A stretch of 6,578 nt of DNA from an uncultured Bacteroidales bacterium (GTDB taxonomy: Bacteria; Bacteroidota; Bacteroidia; Bacteroidales; Paludibacteraceae). A program made the translations under genes and the position numbers. This document shows positions 1 through 5,979 of this stretch, one piece after another; within the stretch, counting starts at the first letter, position 1; each line of letters opens with the position of its first letter. The DNA lies in the NCBI GenBank assembly GCA_903899865.1, contig CAIUKZ010000221.1, forward strand, positions 1-6,578. Direction: 5' to 3'. The notes beneath the pieces are model-generated. The model saw only the letters and a list, made by a program, of their open reading frames with translations. It ran no database searches and was not told where the DNA came from.

Positions 1-54
1 ACTTTAAGAGAAGAATAGTAATGCTTAATCATTGACTAGGTAGATTTTCAATTC

Positions 55-92
55 ACACGCATGTCCAAAATTTTTATTTTGGACATGCGTGT
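55..92. terminator. Perfect 16-bp inverted repeat, possible bidirectional terminator
   Basis: Left arm 55-70 (ACACGCATGTCCAAAA) pairs without mismatch with right arm 77-92, leaving a six-base T-rich loop (71-76). The stem begins GC-rich at the outside and ends in A4/T4 next to the loop, so there is no clean U-tract directly after the stem on either strand; TTCATTTG follows on the plus strand. It is best read as the transcription end of a gene lying left of the window, or a structured intergenic element. The stem itself is certain; the terminator role is inferred. Confidence 0.45.
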
Positions 93-135
93 TTCATTTG
101 AATATTCAACCACGTAGTTATAATTTGAGTCTCTT

Positions 136-258
136 ATGAATGCCGTAGGTATTCCATGTTAATAGCATTGATATTGATAAATCCATATTCGACCCCATCG
201 GGGTCGTACCTATCGCATAATCGTTTGAGGCTATACACATTTGAACCCGCTGGGTTCC
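136..258 (+). repeat. Left copy of a three-hairpin intergenic cassette
   Basis: Three short hairpins, each with a three-base loop, follow each other: 139-153 (AATGCC-GTA-GGTATT, one wobble pair), 190-206 (CGACCCC-ATC-GGGGTCG, perfect) and 243-257 (GAACCC-GCT-GGGTTC, perfect). The same three occur in the same order, spacing (51 and 52-53 bases) and orientation at 5844-5961 on the far side of the gene, with the linkers also largely conserved. They resemble REP-like extragenic palindromes in form. No ORF covers them. Confidence 0.8.
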
Positions 259-274
259 ATTCTTTGGTGTTCAT

Positions 275-477
275 TTGTGGTTTTTGCGTATTTTGCGTTC
301 TAGCATAGAAGATTCAACCACATAGGGACATAGGATGGCGATAGAAGTTTGGTTTATTTCTGCAAGAAAGTACACATAGTAGATTTGCTATGTATCTATG
401 TGGGCTATGTGGTTATAAACCAGCGTTAATTTGTGCGTTTTGCGTATTTTGCGTACCAACAATGAGATTTAACCACA
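275..477 (+). repeat. Left palindromic repeat units (one full, one truncated)
   Basis: The full unit (275-430) starts with TTGTGGTTTTTGCGTATTTT, then has a 10-bp arm AACCACATAG at 316-325 and the matching arm CTATGTGGTT at 405-414. It lacks the 28-bp internal module present in right-side units 1 and 3. A second unit begins at 431 and stops at the start of its left arm (AACCACA, 471-477), where unrelated sequence leading to the gene takes over. The units match those at 5980-6578 and are in the same orientation. Together with the hairpin cassette they fill the gene-free left flank. Confidence 0.8.
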
Positions 478-499
478 GATGTGCATCAGGATATTGAAT

Positions 500-549
500 A
501 CATCAATGGCTGACAAATAACGATGATTGTTAATGTCAGCCATTGGTGT
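500..549 (-). terminator. Probable terminator of the surface-protein gene
   Basis: A 12-bp perfect stem (504-515 with 534-545) extends outward by three more pairs across one mismatch. An inner 4-bp stem (518-521 with 529-532) sits within the 18-base loop region. On the minus strand the structure begins about 20 bases after the stop codon at 571-569, the expected place for an intrinsic terminator. No strong U-tract follows it, so termination efficiency is uncertain. Confidence 0.6.
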
Positions 550-568
550 TTACTAAAAGTCTTTAGGT

Positions 569-820
569 TTATTGTATTAATATCCGATACGTTTTGGTGT
601 TGCCATTCGCATCAATTAATTTTCCTGTATATACGCCCACTGTTAATCCATGTTGTATATCAACACTTTCTGACTTGATGGTTGTAGATTTTAATTTTAG
701 ACCATTATTATCATAAATCTCAAAAACAAGCTTTTCATAATCTTCAGGCATATATCCAGTGGTATGAATATTTAATGTCGAATTTGCTCTTGACGGATTG
801 GGATAGATGCTAAAAACCTT
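569..820 (-). other. Domain: T9SS type A C-terminal sorting signal
   Basis: Residues 1447-1529 begin KVFSIYPNPS, followed by a TLNI strand, VFEIYDNNGLKL, GLTVGVYTGKL and a basic KTYRILIQ end. This matches the type A sorting domain read by the type IX secretion system, in which the domain is cleaved after outer-membrane passage and the protein is attached to the surface or released. Ahead of it lies an Ig-like segment with YQWYKDG and two cysteines (1385 and 1437) that could pair. The T9SS machinery itself is not in this window. Confidence 0.93.
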
Positions 821-3800
821 GTTTTTTGGTAAATTGAATGTTTTTGAGCAGCTATTCACTATTTCGCCTTTAGTAGTAGTGACTTGTAAACTATACTCGC
901 CAACCAACCCTTTTTCTTCATAATAAAACTGTTTATTAGCTCCGGGTAGCATCACACCGTCTTTGTACCACTGATAAGTGAGGAATTCTTGATCGATGTT
1001 GTCGCAAATGATAACATCACCAAACTTATGCACAAGATGCTCATCCGCCAAATTGACTGTAAAACTGAAAGGAAACTCTTCACTTTCAATTTCCAATATA
1101 TTCTTAAAACGCAGATAACCTTTGTATTCTCCATATTCTACACCAGCAGGGATGTTCAGTTTTATGGTTCCATGCTGTTGAGTTGATAGCGACTGATAAT
1201 TTTGGTCTACAAATCCTGCCTTATGTGCGACTGTGTCAAATCGTAATTTGAAGTCTTTAATATCGCCCGATAACAAGTTGTATTCTAGGTGAGTTTCTTC
1301 GCCTTCACATAAATTTTTCAGACTCTTCAGTGTAGAGACCTTCATTTGATCCAGGATGCGACCATCAGTGATGACACTGTCTATGGGTGCCAGGTAATTG
1401 GAACTCAACGCGCCTGTGAGCTGATGAGTAATTCGTATTGATTTTCCTGTCCCTACATTCGAATTATCATAATTGGCAGTGGATAGCAAACTAACACTCG
1501 ATTGGTCGGCAGGTAGCAAGCCGACTAGTTGTCCAGTGGTTAAAATCTTAGCTACTGTAGTGCCATCTTGCATTTTGTCTTTTTGCAGACTGATCACGGT
1601 TGCTGTTAGGCGTTTGGGAGTTATTTCACCTACCCAATTGGTATAGGCAGGAGCAATGTAATTAGCCGATTTACTCCCTGATAGGCTATACACGAGGCTA
1701 ATGTTTTTATTAGTTCCTGCAAGCGCATTGTCAAATTTGCCTACAATATTTAATGCTACATCTGCCGAATCGCTAACCAAAACACCAATTATTTTACCTG
1801 TTTTATAGGTTAACTTATCTGTTCCGTCATAAATTTTACTCAACACCAAAGTGCTTAAAGTTACACTAATTTGTTTTGGCAAAATGGAAGCAGACACAGT
1901 GGTTGGTTGCGTGATTTTATAGTTCGTCATGCTTAGTCCTTGTAAGCCGTATTTGGTGGTAATGTTAATGCCAGTAGCACTTTGTGTACTTACAAAATGA
2001 AAGGTGCTAGCTGTCAATTGCAAGTCGTCACCACTGATTACATTTGTTAGAATGCCTCCTTGTACCTGAGCCATGTCTGTTCCGTCATATATTTTGTCCA
2101 CCCCTTTGCAGCCAGTCACACTCACACTTCGCGGAGTGATATCAGCTTTAAGGTCTGTAGGAGGAATCAAGGTGTAATTATCAATATCAGCACCTATCAA
2201 TTTACAATTCACGTTGATTGAAATATCTACACCAACGTTCTTTTGTATAAAGTCGCCCACCACAGAATCCAACTTCACATCGTCGCCATACATCACACCA
2301 TTTAATTTTGCGTCACGGAGTGTGGCCACAGTGGTACCATCGTATTCTTTGTCGTCGGCACGTGCCGATGCTGTCAGTGCTATCAATACAGAGGTTCGAG
2401 TGATTACACCTGCAGAATTAGATACGTAGTTGACAGTATAATTCTTGCCTCCATTTCCGTCGTTGATAACCATTCCCGAAGGGGTTAGAACTTTTCCTGT
2501 GCCTATTTTTCTGGTATCATATTTCTGAATAGGTAGAGAGTCTATTTTGTCCGACATGATTAAACTTCCAGTCAGTAGTGGTGTAACGCTCGAAGAGGTG
2601 TTACCGTCGTAACTTTTAGTGTCGGGCTGAGCGGTCACAGTCAGTGGTAAAGCGGTGATGATACCATTGGCATTGATATATTTAACCAAATAGTTCAGCC
2701 CTTGATTACCATCTTCTATTTCCATCCCATAAGGTATCAATTTCTTATCGGTACCTGCATGTTGTGTGTCAAATTTTTGTGACGGATGGGTGATGATTGA
2801 GTCGCCTGCAATTAGTTTACCCGTAAGCGTTGGTGTCTTAGATGACACTGTGCCACCATCATAAGTGCGCGTATCTGATGTGGCAAGTACGTCTAATGTC
2901 AATGGAACTATTTCGCCCACACTGGTGGTTGACTTAGGTGGGGCATATTTGCTTGCGTCTTTACCTGTCAGAGAATACTTTACGGTTATCGTCTTATTGG
3001 TTCCAGCGTTTGAATTTTCATAATCTGCATTGATTAATAATTGTACATCGTCTTTACTGTCTTTGCCAGATAGAGCACCCGAACTGAACAATGCAGTAGT
3101 GGTCTTGTCGTACACCTTGCTTGCTATTACCGAAACAGATGGGGTGATGCGCAATGGCGTTTTACCCGCTTGAGTAATCAGAATGGTTTTGGGCTGAGCA
3201 CCAGGTGCCGAGATGGTAATGATAGCTATACGAGGTACCGTATCTGGATTGGTAGTGGCAGTGTATACCAATGTACTATCTGTAGTAGGAACAGACGGAT
3301 CCAGATGTAGCCAGCTTTGGTCTGATGTGGCTGTCCACGTAGTATTGGTGGGAACAGCCACACTATCTTTGCTGTTTTCACCTGCCCCTATACTACCAGT
3401 GCCCACTGTGATATTTATTTCAGGGTCACCAGCATCTTGAATTACTGTCACCTTTTGAGAGCTTGCACCCGGTGCACTGATGGTAACTGTGCCAGTGCGA
3501 GGAGTGATATAAGGGTTTTTGGTCAATGCGGTGAACGTGACGATTCCGTTGCCCGAAGTGGCAGTAGAAGGATCTACACTTATCCATGGCGCATCCGAAG
3601 TCGGAGTCCAGACCGTGTTGGAAAATACAGAAATCTTTGCAGTGCCTTTGCTGCCAGCAAATTTGGCCACATGTATGGTAGTGTCCGAAAGCCAAAATCC
3701 ATTGCCCTCGATGATGTGTTTAAAGTCTTTCCACTGAGGAGCAGTGGCGTATAAGGATCTTGTACCTGCAGGCACATAAAGTGTACAACTATCTTTGTTT

Positions 3801-4261
3801 ACATTAAAAAACACTTTGCTATTAGCACCCAACGCCGGTGGGATAAGCATCTCTGCCGTGATGGTTGACAGGCTATGGCAATTGTAAAATGCGCCAGCTC
3901 CGATATTTTCTAAAGTCGGAGGAAGTAAAAGCGAGTTAAGATTATGACATTCTCTGAATGCGTTAGACTCTATATCTTCTACGGCGTCAGGAATATGAAG
4001 TGGTCCAGAAATATTTAGGCAGTTTTTAAATGTATTGGGTTCGATGGCTGTTACCGTAGGTGAGATGATTAATTCTCCTGTAAGTCCATCACAGCCTACA
4101 AATGCTCCCTCACCAATAGTAGCCACATTAGATGGTATTGTAAGCTGACCACTCAAGCCAGTACAGTCTGAAAACGCAAAATCACCAATGGCATCTATGC
4201 TGTCGTTGAACACAATATGCTCTAATCCAGCACATCCCCCAAAAGCGCCTGCACCTATCAC
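569..4261 (-). CDS. 3' part of the split gene: remaining LRRs, BACON, YDG/MBG repeats and T9SS domain
   Basis: This open frame can be read from GTG at 4261, giving 1,230 residues. That codon is an internal valine of the full protein, not a convincing start: no signal peptide follows, and clear LRR sequence in the same frame continues upstream to 4345 (residues 272-299, including EEAFSNC). The frame stays open upstream to 4381 before a stop, with no likely start. A protein starting at 4261 would lack export signals although it carries a T9SS domain, which makes independent expression implausible. It should be annotated together with the 5' part. Confidence 0.75.
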   Translation of the reverse strand: MIGAGAFGGCAGLEHIVFNDSIDAIGDFAFSDCTGLSGQLTIPSNVATIGEGAFVGCDGLTGELIISPTVTAIEPNTFKNCLNISGPLHIPDAVEDIESNAFRECHNLNSLLLPPTLENIGAGAFYNCHSLSTITAEMLIPPALGANSKVFFNVNKDSCTLYVPAGTRSLYATAPQWKDFKHIIEGNGFWLSDTTIHVAKFAGSKGTAKISVFSNTVWTPTSDAPWISVDPSTATSGNGIVTFTALTKNPYITPRTGTVTISAPGASSQKVTVIQDAGDPEINITVGTGSIGAGENSKDSVAVPTNTTWTATSDQSWLHLDPSVPTTDSTLVYTATTNPDTVPRIAIITISAPGAQPKTILITQAGKTPLRITPSVSVIASKVYDKTTTALFSSGALSGKDSKDDVQLLINADYENSNAGTNKTITVKYSLTGKDASKYAPPKSTTSVGEIVPLTLDVLATSDTRTYDGGTVSSKTPTLTGKLIAGDSIITHPSQKFDTQHAGTDKKLIPYGMEIEDGNQGLNYLVKYINANGIITALPLTVTAQPDTKSYDGNTSSSVTPLLTGSLIMSDKIDSLPIQKYDTRKIGTGKVLTPSGMVINDGNGGKNYTVNYVSNSAGVITRTSVLIALTASARADDKEYDGTTVATLRDAKLNGVMYGDDVKLDSVVGDFIQKNVGVDISINVNCKLIGADIDNYTLIPPTDLKADITPRSVSVTGCKGVDKIYDGTDMAQVQGGILTNVISGDDLQLTASTFHFVSTQSATGINITTKYGLQGLSMTNYKITQPTTVSASILPKQISVTLSTLVLSKIYDGTDKLTYKTGKIIGVLVSDSADVALNIVGKFDNALAGTNKNISLVYSLSGSKSANYIAPAYTNWVGEITPKRLTATVISLQKDKMQDGTTVAKILTTGQLVGLLPADQSSVSLLSTANYDNSNVGTGKSIRITHQLTGALSSNYLAPIDSVITDGRILDQMKVSTLKSLKNLCEGEETHLEYNLLSGDIKDFKLRFDTVAHKAGFVDQNYQSLSTQQHGTIKLNIPAGVEYGEYKGYLRFKNILEIESEEFPFSFTVNLADEHLVHKFGDVIICDNIDQEFLTYQWYKDGVMLPGANKQFYYEEKGLVGEYSLQVTTTKGEIVNSCSKTFNLPKNKVFSIYPNPSRANSTLNIHTTGYMPEDYEKLVFEIYDNNGLKLKSTTIKSESVDIQHGLTVGVYTGKLIDANGNTKTYRILIQ
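1346..3142 (-). other. Domain: seven tandem YDG/MBG-type repeats
   Basis: Seven repeats of 83-89 residues are marked by KVYDKTT (681), RTYDGGT (764), KSYDGNT (848), KEYDGTT (937), KIYDGTD (1022), KIYDGTD (1108) and KMQDGTT (1195). Repeats 1 and 4-7 continue with a GDD or similar acidic turn, NVG or NAGT, a Y-x-L-x-G strand, a NY motif and a closing I-TP-like strand. Repeats 2 and 3 have another second half (GM-x-I-x-DGN-x-G-x-NY-x-V-x-Y), typical of MBG repeats. Tandem arrays of this kind form long stalks on Bacteroidota surface proteins. The first and last repeats have diverged at the YDG core. Confidence 0.85.
3164..3700 (-). other. Domains: two tandem BACON modules
   Basis: Residues about 487-577 and 579-665 show the BACON pattern twice: an aromatic strand (VWTPTSDAPWISVDPS and TTWTATSDQSWLHLDPS), a run like TALTKNP or TATTNPD, an arginine followed by a TVTISAPGA-like strand, then V-x-Q-x-AG or ITQAG. 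BACON domains are beta-sandwich modules of Bacteroidota exported proteins, often linked with carbohydrate or mucin binding or acting as spacers. Here they sit between the solenoid and the repeat stalk, which fits a spacer role. Confidence 0.85.
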
Positions 4262-4860
4262 CTCTAGTGAATCAGGGAGAGTAAGTACACCTGTGAATCC
4301 TGTACAGTTAGAGAATGCTTCTTCGCCGATAAACTGAACAGAAGGGGGAGTATAAGCGTGCCTGTTAGTTCCGTACAGTCGTCAAATGCCCCGACACCGA
4401 TGCTTTTCACAGTATTAGGGATGGTGTAAGTTCCTGTTTTGCTAGTAGGGCACTGAATTAGTGATGAAAAATCATTGTCAAACAAGACGCCGTCAAGTGA
4501 AGAGAAAAACTTATTGTTGGGGTCCACTCTAATTGGACCTGCTATCATACAAAATGCACCAGTCCCTATGGTTGATACTTTCTCTGGAATAAACAGCTCC
4601 TCGGTCACCATGATACATTGATAAAAGGCTTGATCTTCAATGGTTAATGTAGTATTTGGAAGAACGATGCGCGACAAAGAGGTACATTGATTAAACGCAC
4701 CTACACCAATATTAGTTACTTTGTCAGGTATTACCAGTGTGCCTTTAAGCCCTATACAGTTGTCAAAGGCATGGTCATCAATCGTGAAAATTGATTGCGG
4801 AAGGGTAATTTTAGTAAATGAATCTCTTCCTACCCCTGCGATAGAATTAAAGAAAGCACT
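3701..4860 (-). other. Domain: BspA-like leucine-rich repeat solenoid (LRR_5)
   Basis: In restored numbering (about residues 100-486) the alanine of the repeat motif (AF or TF followed by x-x-C) falls at 130, 154, 177, 201, 257, 281, 305, 328, 352, 376, 400 and 423. The spacing is a steady 23-24 apart from one insertion. Between motifs lie the L-x-x-IP-x-x-V-x-x-IG strands of this family. The array ends in the usual BspA cap: PPAL, CTLYVPAG, then Y...W..F..IIE (about 438-485). Such solenoids bind host, bacterial or matrix ligands in characterised relatives; the ligand here cannot be inferred. Confidence 0.9.
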
Positions 4861-5157
4861 TTGAGGAATGCTATTGGGTGGGTAATACACACTTGCTTCG
4901 CTTGCAGTGCCTTTGTTGCCCGTATAGTCGGCTATGGTTATAGCAGATAAGTCGAGTATAGTTACATCTATCAGCTCATCTCTGATGAACTTAAAGTCAC
5001 TGGCATCAATAGTGCCTGTTAGGGTCAATTCGGTGATGGAATGATCCAACACCAAAGTGGACAAAGTGCCTGGAGTAGCAACATCTACAACCAAGGAAGT
5101 AGCACCAGAATTCAAATAGAAAAAAACTGATACAAGAATGAGTAGTGCTTTTTTCAT
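4264..5157 (-). CDS. 5' part of the split gene: signal peptide and first leucine-rich repeats
   Basis: This frame encodes 297 residues, of which the first 271 are genuine protein. The last 26, after the frame slip, are an out-of-frame tail ending at TAG (4266-4264) that lacks the LRR pattern. Residues 1-20 form a Sec signal peptide with no lipobox cysteine. Leucine-rich repeats of the BspA kind follow, marked by AF-x-x-C or similar motifs with the alanine at 130, 154, 177, 201 and 257. The longer gap between 201 and 257 carries the DPNN...DGVLF insertion common in BspA proteins. If translated as written, the product would reach the periplasm but have no T9SS sorting domain, so it would probably not reach the surface. 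Bases just before the ATG (ACAACTACT) show no strong Shine-Dalgarno sequence, which is normal in Bacteroidota. Confidence 0.8.
   Translation of the reverse strand: MKKALLILVSVFFYLNSGATSLVVDVATPGTLSTLVLDHSITELTLTGTIDASDFKFIRDELIDVTILDLSAITIADYTGNKGTASEASVYYPPNSIPQSAFFNSIAGVGRDSFTKITLPQSIFTIDDHAFDNCIGLKGTLVIPDKVTNIGVGAFNQCTSLSRIVLPNTTLTIEDQAFYQCIMVTEELFIPEKVSTIGTGAFCMIAGPIRVDPNNKFFSSLDGVLFDNDFSSLIQCPTSKTGTYTIPNTVKSIGVGAFDDCTELTGTLILPLLFSLSAKKHSLTVQDSQVYLLSLIH
4344..4348 (-). other. Frameshift site in a five-base homopolymer
   Basis: The minus strand reads CTC CCC CTT CTG in the 5' frame. Adding one C gives CTC CCC CCT TCT, which yields LPPSVQFIGEEAFSNC and joins the downstream LRR frame. With the insertion the gene length from 5157 to 569 becomes 4,590 bases, exactly 1,530 codons with stop, and the motif spacing across the site is 24 and 24. 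Confidence 0.9.
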
Positions 5158-5348
5158 AGTAGTTGTTTTATTAATGATGCTTTATGAATATTTATCTATT
5201 TCCAAATTCTCCATTCATAGGCTTTGCGCCCAACTGGCAAACTAATTAGATTGTCCAAAAAATATAGTGCAATACATCCTATAAGCTAGCTGTGATATAA
5301 GTGTTAAGAAATCAGCTGATAGTGTTATATCAATGCTTATACTATTTA
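5149..5348 (-). repeat. Leader repeat, gene-proximal copy
   Basis: Read on the plus strand, this copy runs from the first codons of the gene (CTTTTTTCAT) through TTTATGAATATTTATCTATT and CTGGCAA to GTGTTAAGAAATCAGCTGAT. Two further copies lie at 5361-5600 and 5614-5823. It is the only one followed by an ORF. Its counterpart of the palindrome found in the other copies is degenerate (TATAGTGCAATACA, 5263-5276). Confidence 0.6.
5235..5272 (-). promoter_or_regulatory. Candidate promoter of the surface-protein gene
   Basis: On the minus strand, TAGTTTGCCA (5244-5235) resembles the Bacteroidota -7 element (TAnnTTTG) with one base fewer. A TTG (5272-5270) lies 25 bases before it, which is longer than the usual spacing to a -33 element. 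The same pair, TTG-25-TAACTTGCCA, recurs in the other two leader copies (5477-5486 and 5733-5742), which is the main reason for naming it. It lies about 80 bases before the start codon. This is inference from pattern only. Confidence 0.3.
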
Positions 5349-5360
5349 TTATTTATATTT

Positions 5361-5600
5361 TTTTCTAATGTAAGTTGTGTGTTGATGTTGCTTTACGAAT
5401 ACTTATCTCTTCCTTATGTCTTCCATTTGCCTGTTTTATGCTAACTAGCTATTAATTTGTATTTTGAAAATGAAATTGGCAAGTTACAACTTTGACAATA
5501 TTAGAATGCATCAAAAGTATGTTATGCAACATATCTTGTAGGATATCCATGATTTAAAGTGTTAAAAAAAATAAGCTAGTAGCATCTTATGTCTGCCCAC
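5361..5600 (-). repeat. Leader repeat, middle copy without an ORF
   Basis: On the plus strand TTTTTTCTAATGTAAGTTGTG lines up with the gene-proximal TTTTTTCATAGTAGTTGTTT, so the position equivalent to the start codon is altered. CTTTACGAATACTTATCTCT then matches CTTTATGAATATTTATCTAT. The second half (5451-5569) is about as similar to 5707-5823: both share CTATTAATT, TTGGCAAGTTACAA, TGCAACATATC and GTGTTAAAAA. No coding sequence follows. Confidence 0.6.
5518..5533. promoter_or_regulatory. 16-bp palindrome, possible operator (middle leader copy)
   Basis: TATGTT-ATGC-AACATA is a perfect inverted repeat with six-base arms and a four-base spacer. The same sequence, with one spacer change, lies at the matching place in the distal leader copy, while the surrounding 10-20 bases have diverged more. 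That suggests a bound site, but no regulator can be named. Confidence 0.35.
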
Positions 5601-5613
5601 AGCATTTCCTGTT

Positions 5614-5823
5614 TAGCTTTTTCTATTGTAATATTTAAATATTAATACTTTGTGAATTCTTCTCGCTGCCAAATCCACTAATCATTGGTGTAGCGGTTAA
5701 CTTACTATTAATTAACATTTTGAGAATAGAGTTGGCAAGTTACAAAATTGACAGTAATAGAAAATAGCAAAAATATGTTTTGCAACATATCATATAAGAT
5801 AATCAGTCTCTAAGTGTTAAAAA
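5614..5823 (-). repeat. Leader repeat, distal copy without an ORF
   Basis: On the plus strand it begins AGCTTTTTCTATTGTAATAT, comparable with the coding start of the gene-proximal copy but lacking CAT (the start codon), and continues ATTAATACTTTGTGAATTCT. It then shares TTGGCAAGTTACAA, TGCAACATATC and GTGTTAAAAA with the middle copy. The three copies together fill the gene-free stretch between the start codon and the right repeat array. Confidence 0.6.
5774..5789. promoter_or_regulatory. 16-bp palindrome, possible operator (distal leader copy)
   Basis: TATGTT-TTGC-AACATA has perfect six-base arms and gains a seventh pair (A5773 with T5790). It matches 5518-5533 except for one spacer base. 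Confidence 0.35.
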
Positions 5824-5835
5824 TTTTGGGGAGGT

Positions 5836-5962
5836 GGTTTTTGAATGCCGTAGGCATTACATGTTTATAGCATTGATATAGCCAAATTCACATTCGACCC
5901 CATCGGGGTCGTACCTGTCCATTAATCATTTGTTCTATAAACATTTGAACCCGCTGGGTTCC
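5836..5962 (+). repeat. Right copy of the three-hairpin intergenic cassette
   Basis: The hairpins lie at 5844-5858 (AATGCC-GTA-GGCATT, perfect here), 5895-5911 (CGACCCC-ATC-GGGGTCG) and 5947-5961 (GAACCC-GCT-GGGTTC). They are collinear with 139-257 on the left flank and share linker text such as TAGCATTGATAT and CATTTGAACCC. Like the left copy, this one runs directly into the palindromic tandem units. Confidence 0.8.
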
Positions 5963-5979
5963 ATTTTTTTTGCGCTGAT

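Larger units (their letters stand above)
569..5157 (-). pseudogene. Frameshifted T9SS-exported surface protein: LRR_5, two BACON, seven YDG/MBG repeats, Ig-like, sorting domain
   Basis: This is one gene of 1,529 codons once a single missing base is restored. The start is ATG at 5157-5155, chosen because a typical lipid-less signal peptide follows directly (MKK, then ALLILVSVFFYL, then small residues to about 20). Order of parts: signal peptide 1-20; BspA-type leucine-rich repeats about 100-486; BACON domains about 487-577 and 579-665; seven YDG/MBG-type repeats about 673-1271; an unassigned beta-rich segment 1272-1375; an Ig-like segment 1385-1441; a T9SS type A sorting domain 1447-1529; stop TAA at 571-569. 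The family role is surface-exposed or secreted binding/adhesion; no catalytic motif is visible. The frame breaks at 4344-4348 (five G, plus strand), where codons 271 (CCC) and 272 (CCT) share base 4345. Repeat spacing runs undisturbed across the break if one C is added, so this is a recent lesion, a phase-variable tract or a sequencing error, not two genes. Regulation is unknown; the gene stands alone with an unusual triplicated leader upstream. Confidence 0.88.

Noticed and set aside
136..477. Insertion sequence or complete mobile element in the flanks
   Set aside because: No transposase or other ORF occurs in either flank; only non-coding repeats are visible, so an autonomous element is not supported.
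2214..3754. Several open frames on the plus strand inside the large gene (65-105 codons)
   Set aside because: They lie antisense to strongly patterned repeat-protein coding sequence, have no recognisable domains or start contexts, and are expected shadows.
3426..3777. Two short minus-strand open frames overlapping the BACON region
   Set aside because: They are out of frame with the clear BACON coding sequence, rich in cysteine and histidine without any known motif arrangement, and have no start signals.
4259..4261. Independent gene starting at GTG 4261
   Set aside because: LRR coding sequence continues upstream in the same frame to 4345, no signal peptide follows, and the protein carries a T9SS signal that requires prior Sec export.
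4342..4352. Programmed -1 ribosomal frameshifting at the C5 run
   Set aside because: Codon CCC could slip back on CCC, but the next codon would shift from CTT to CCT with mispairing at the second position, so no proper X-XXY-YYZ slippery site exists. T9SS/LRR proteins are not known to need frameshifting.
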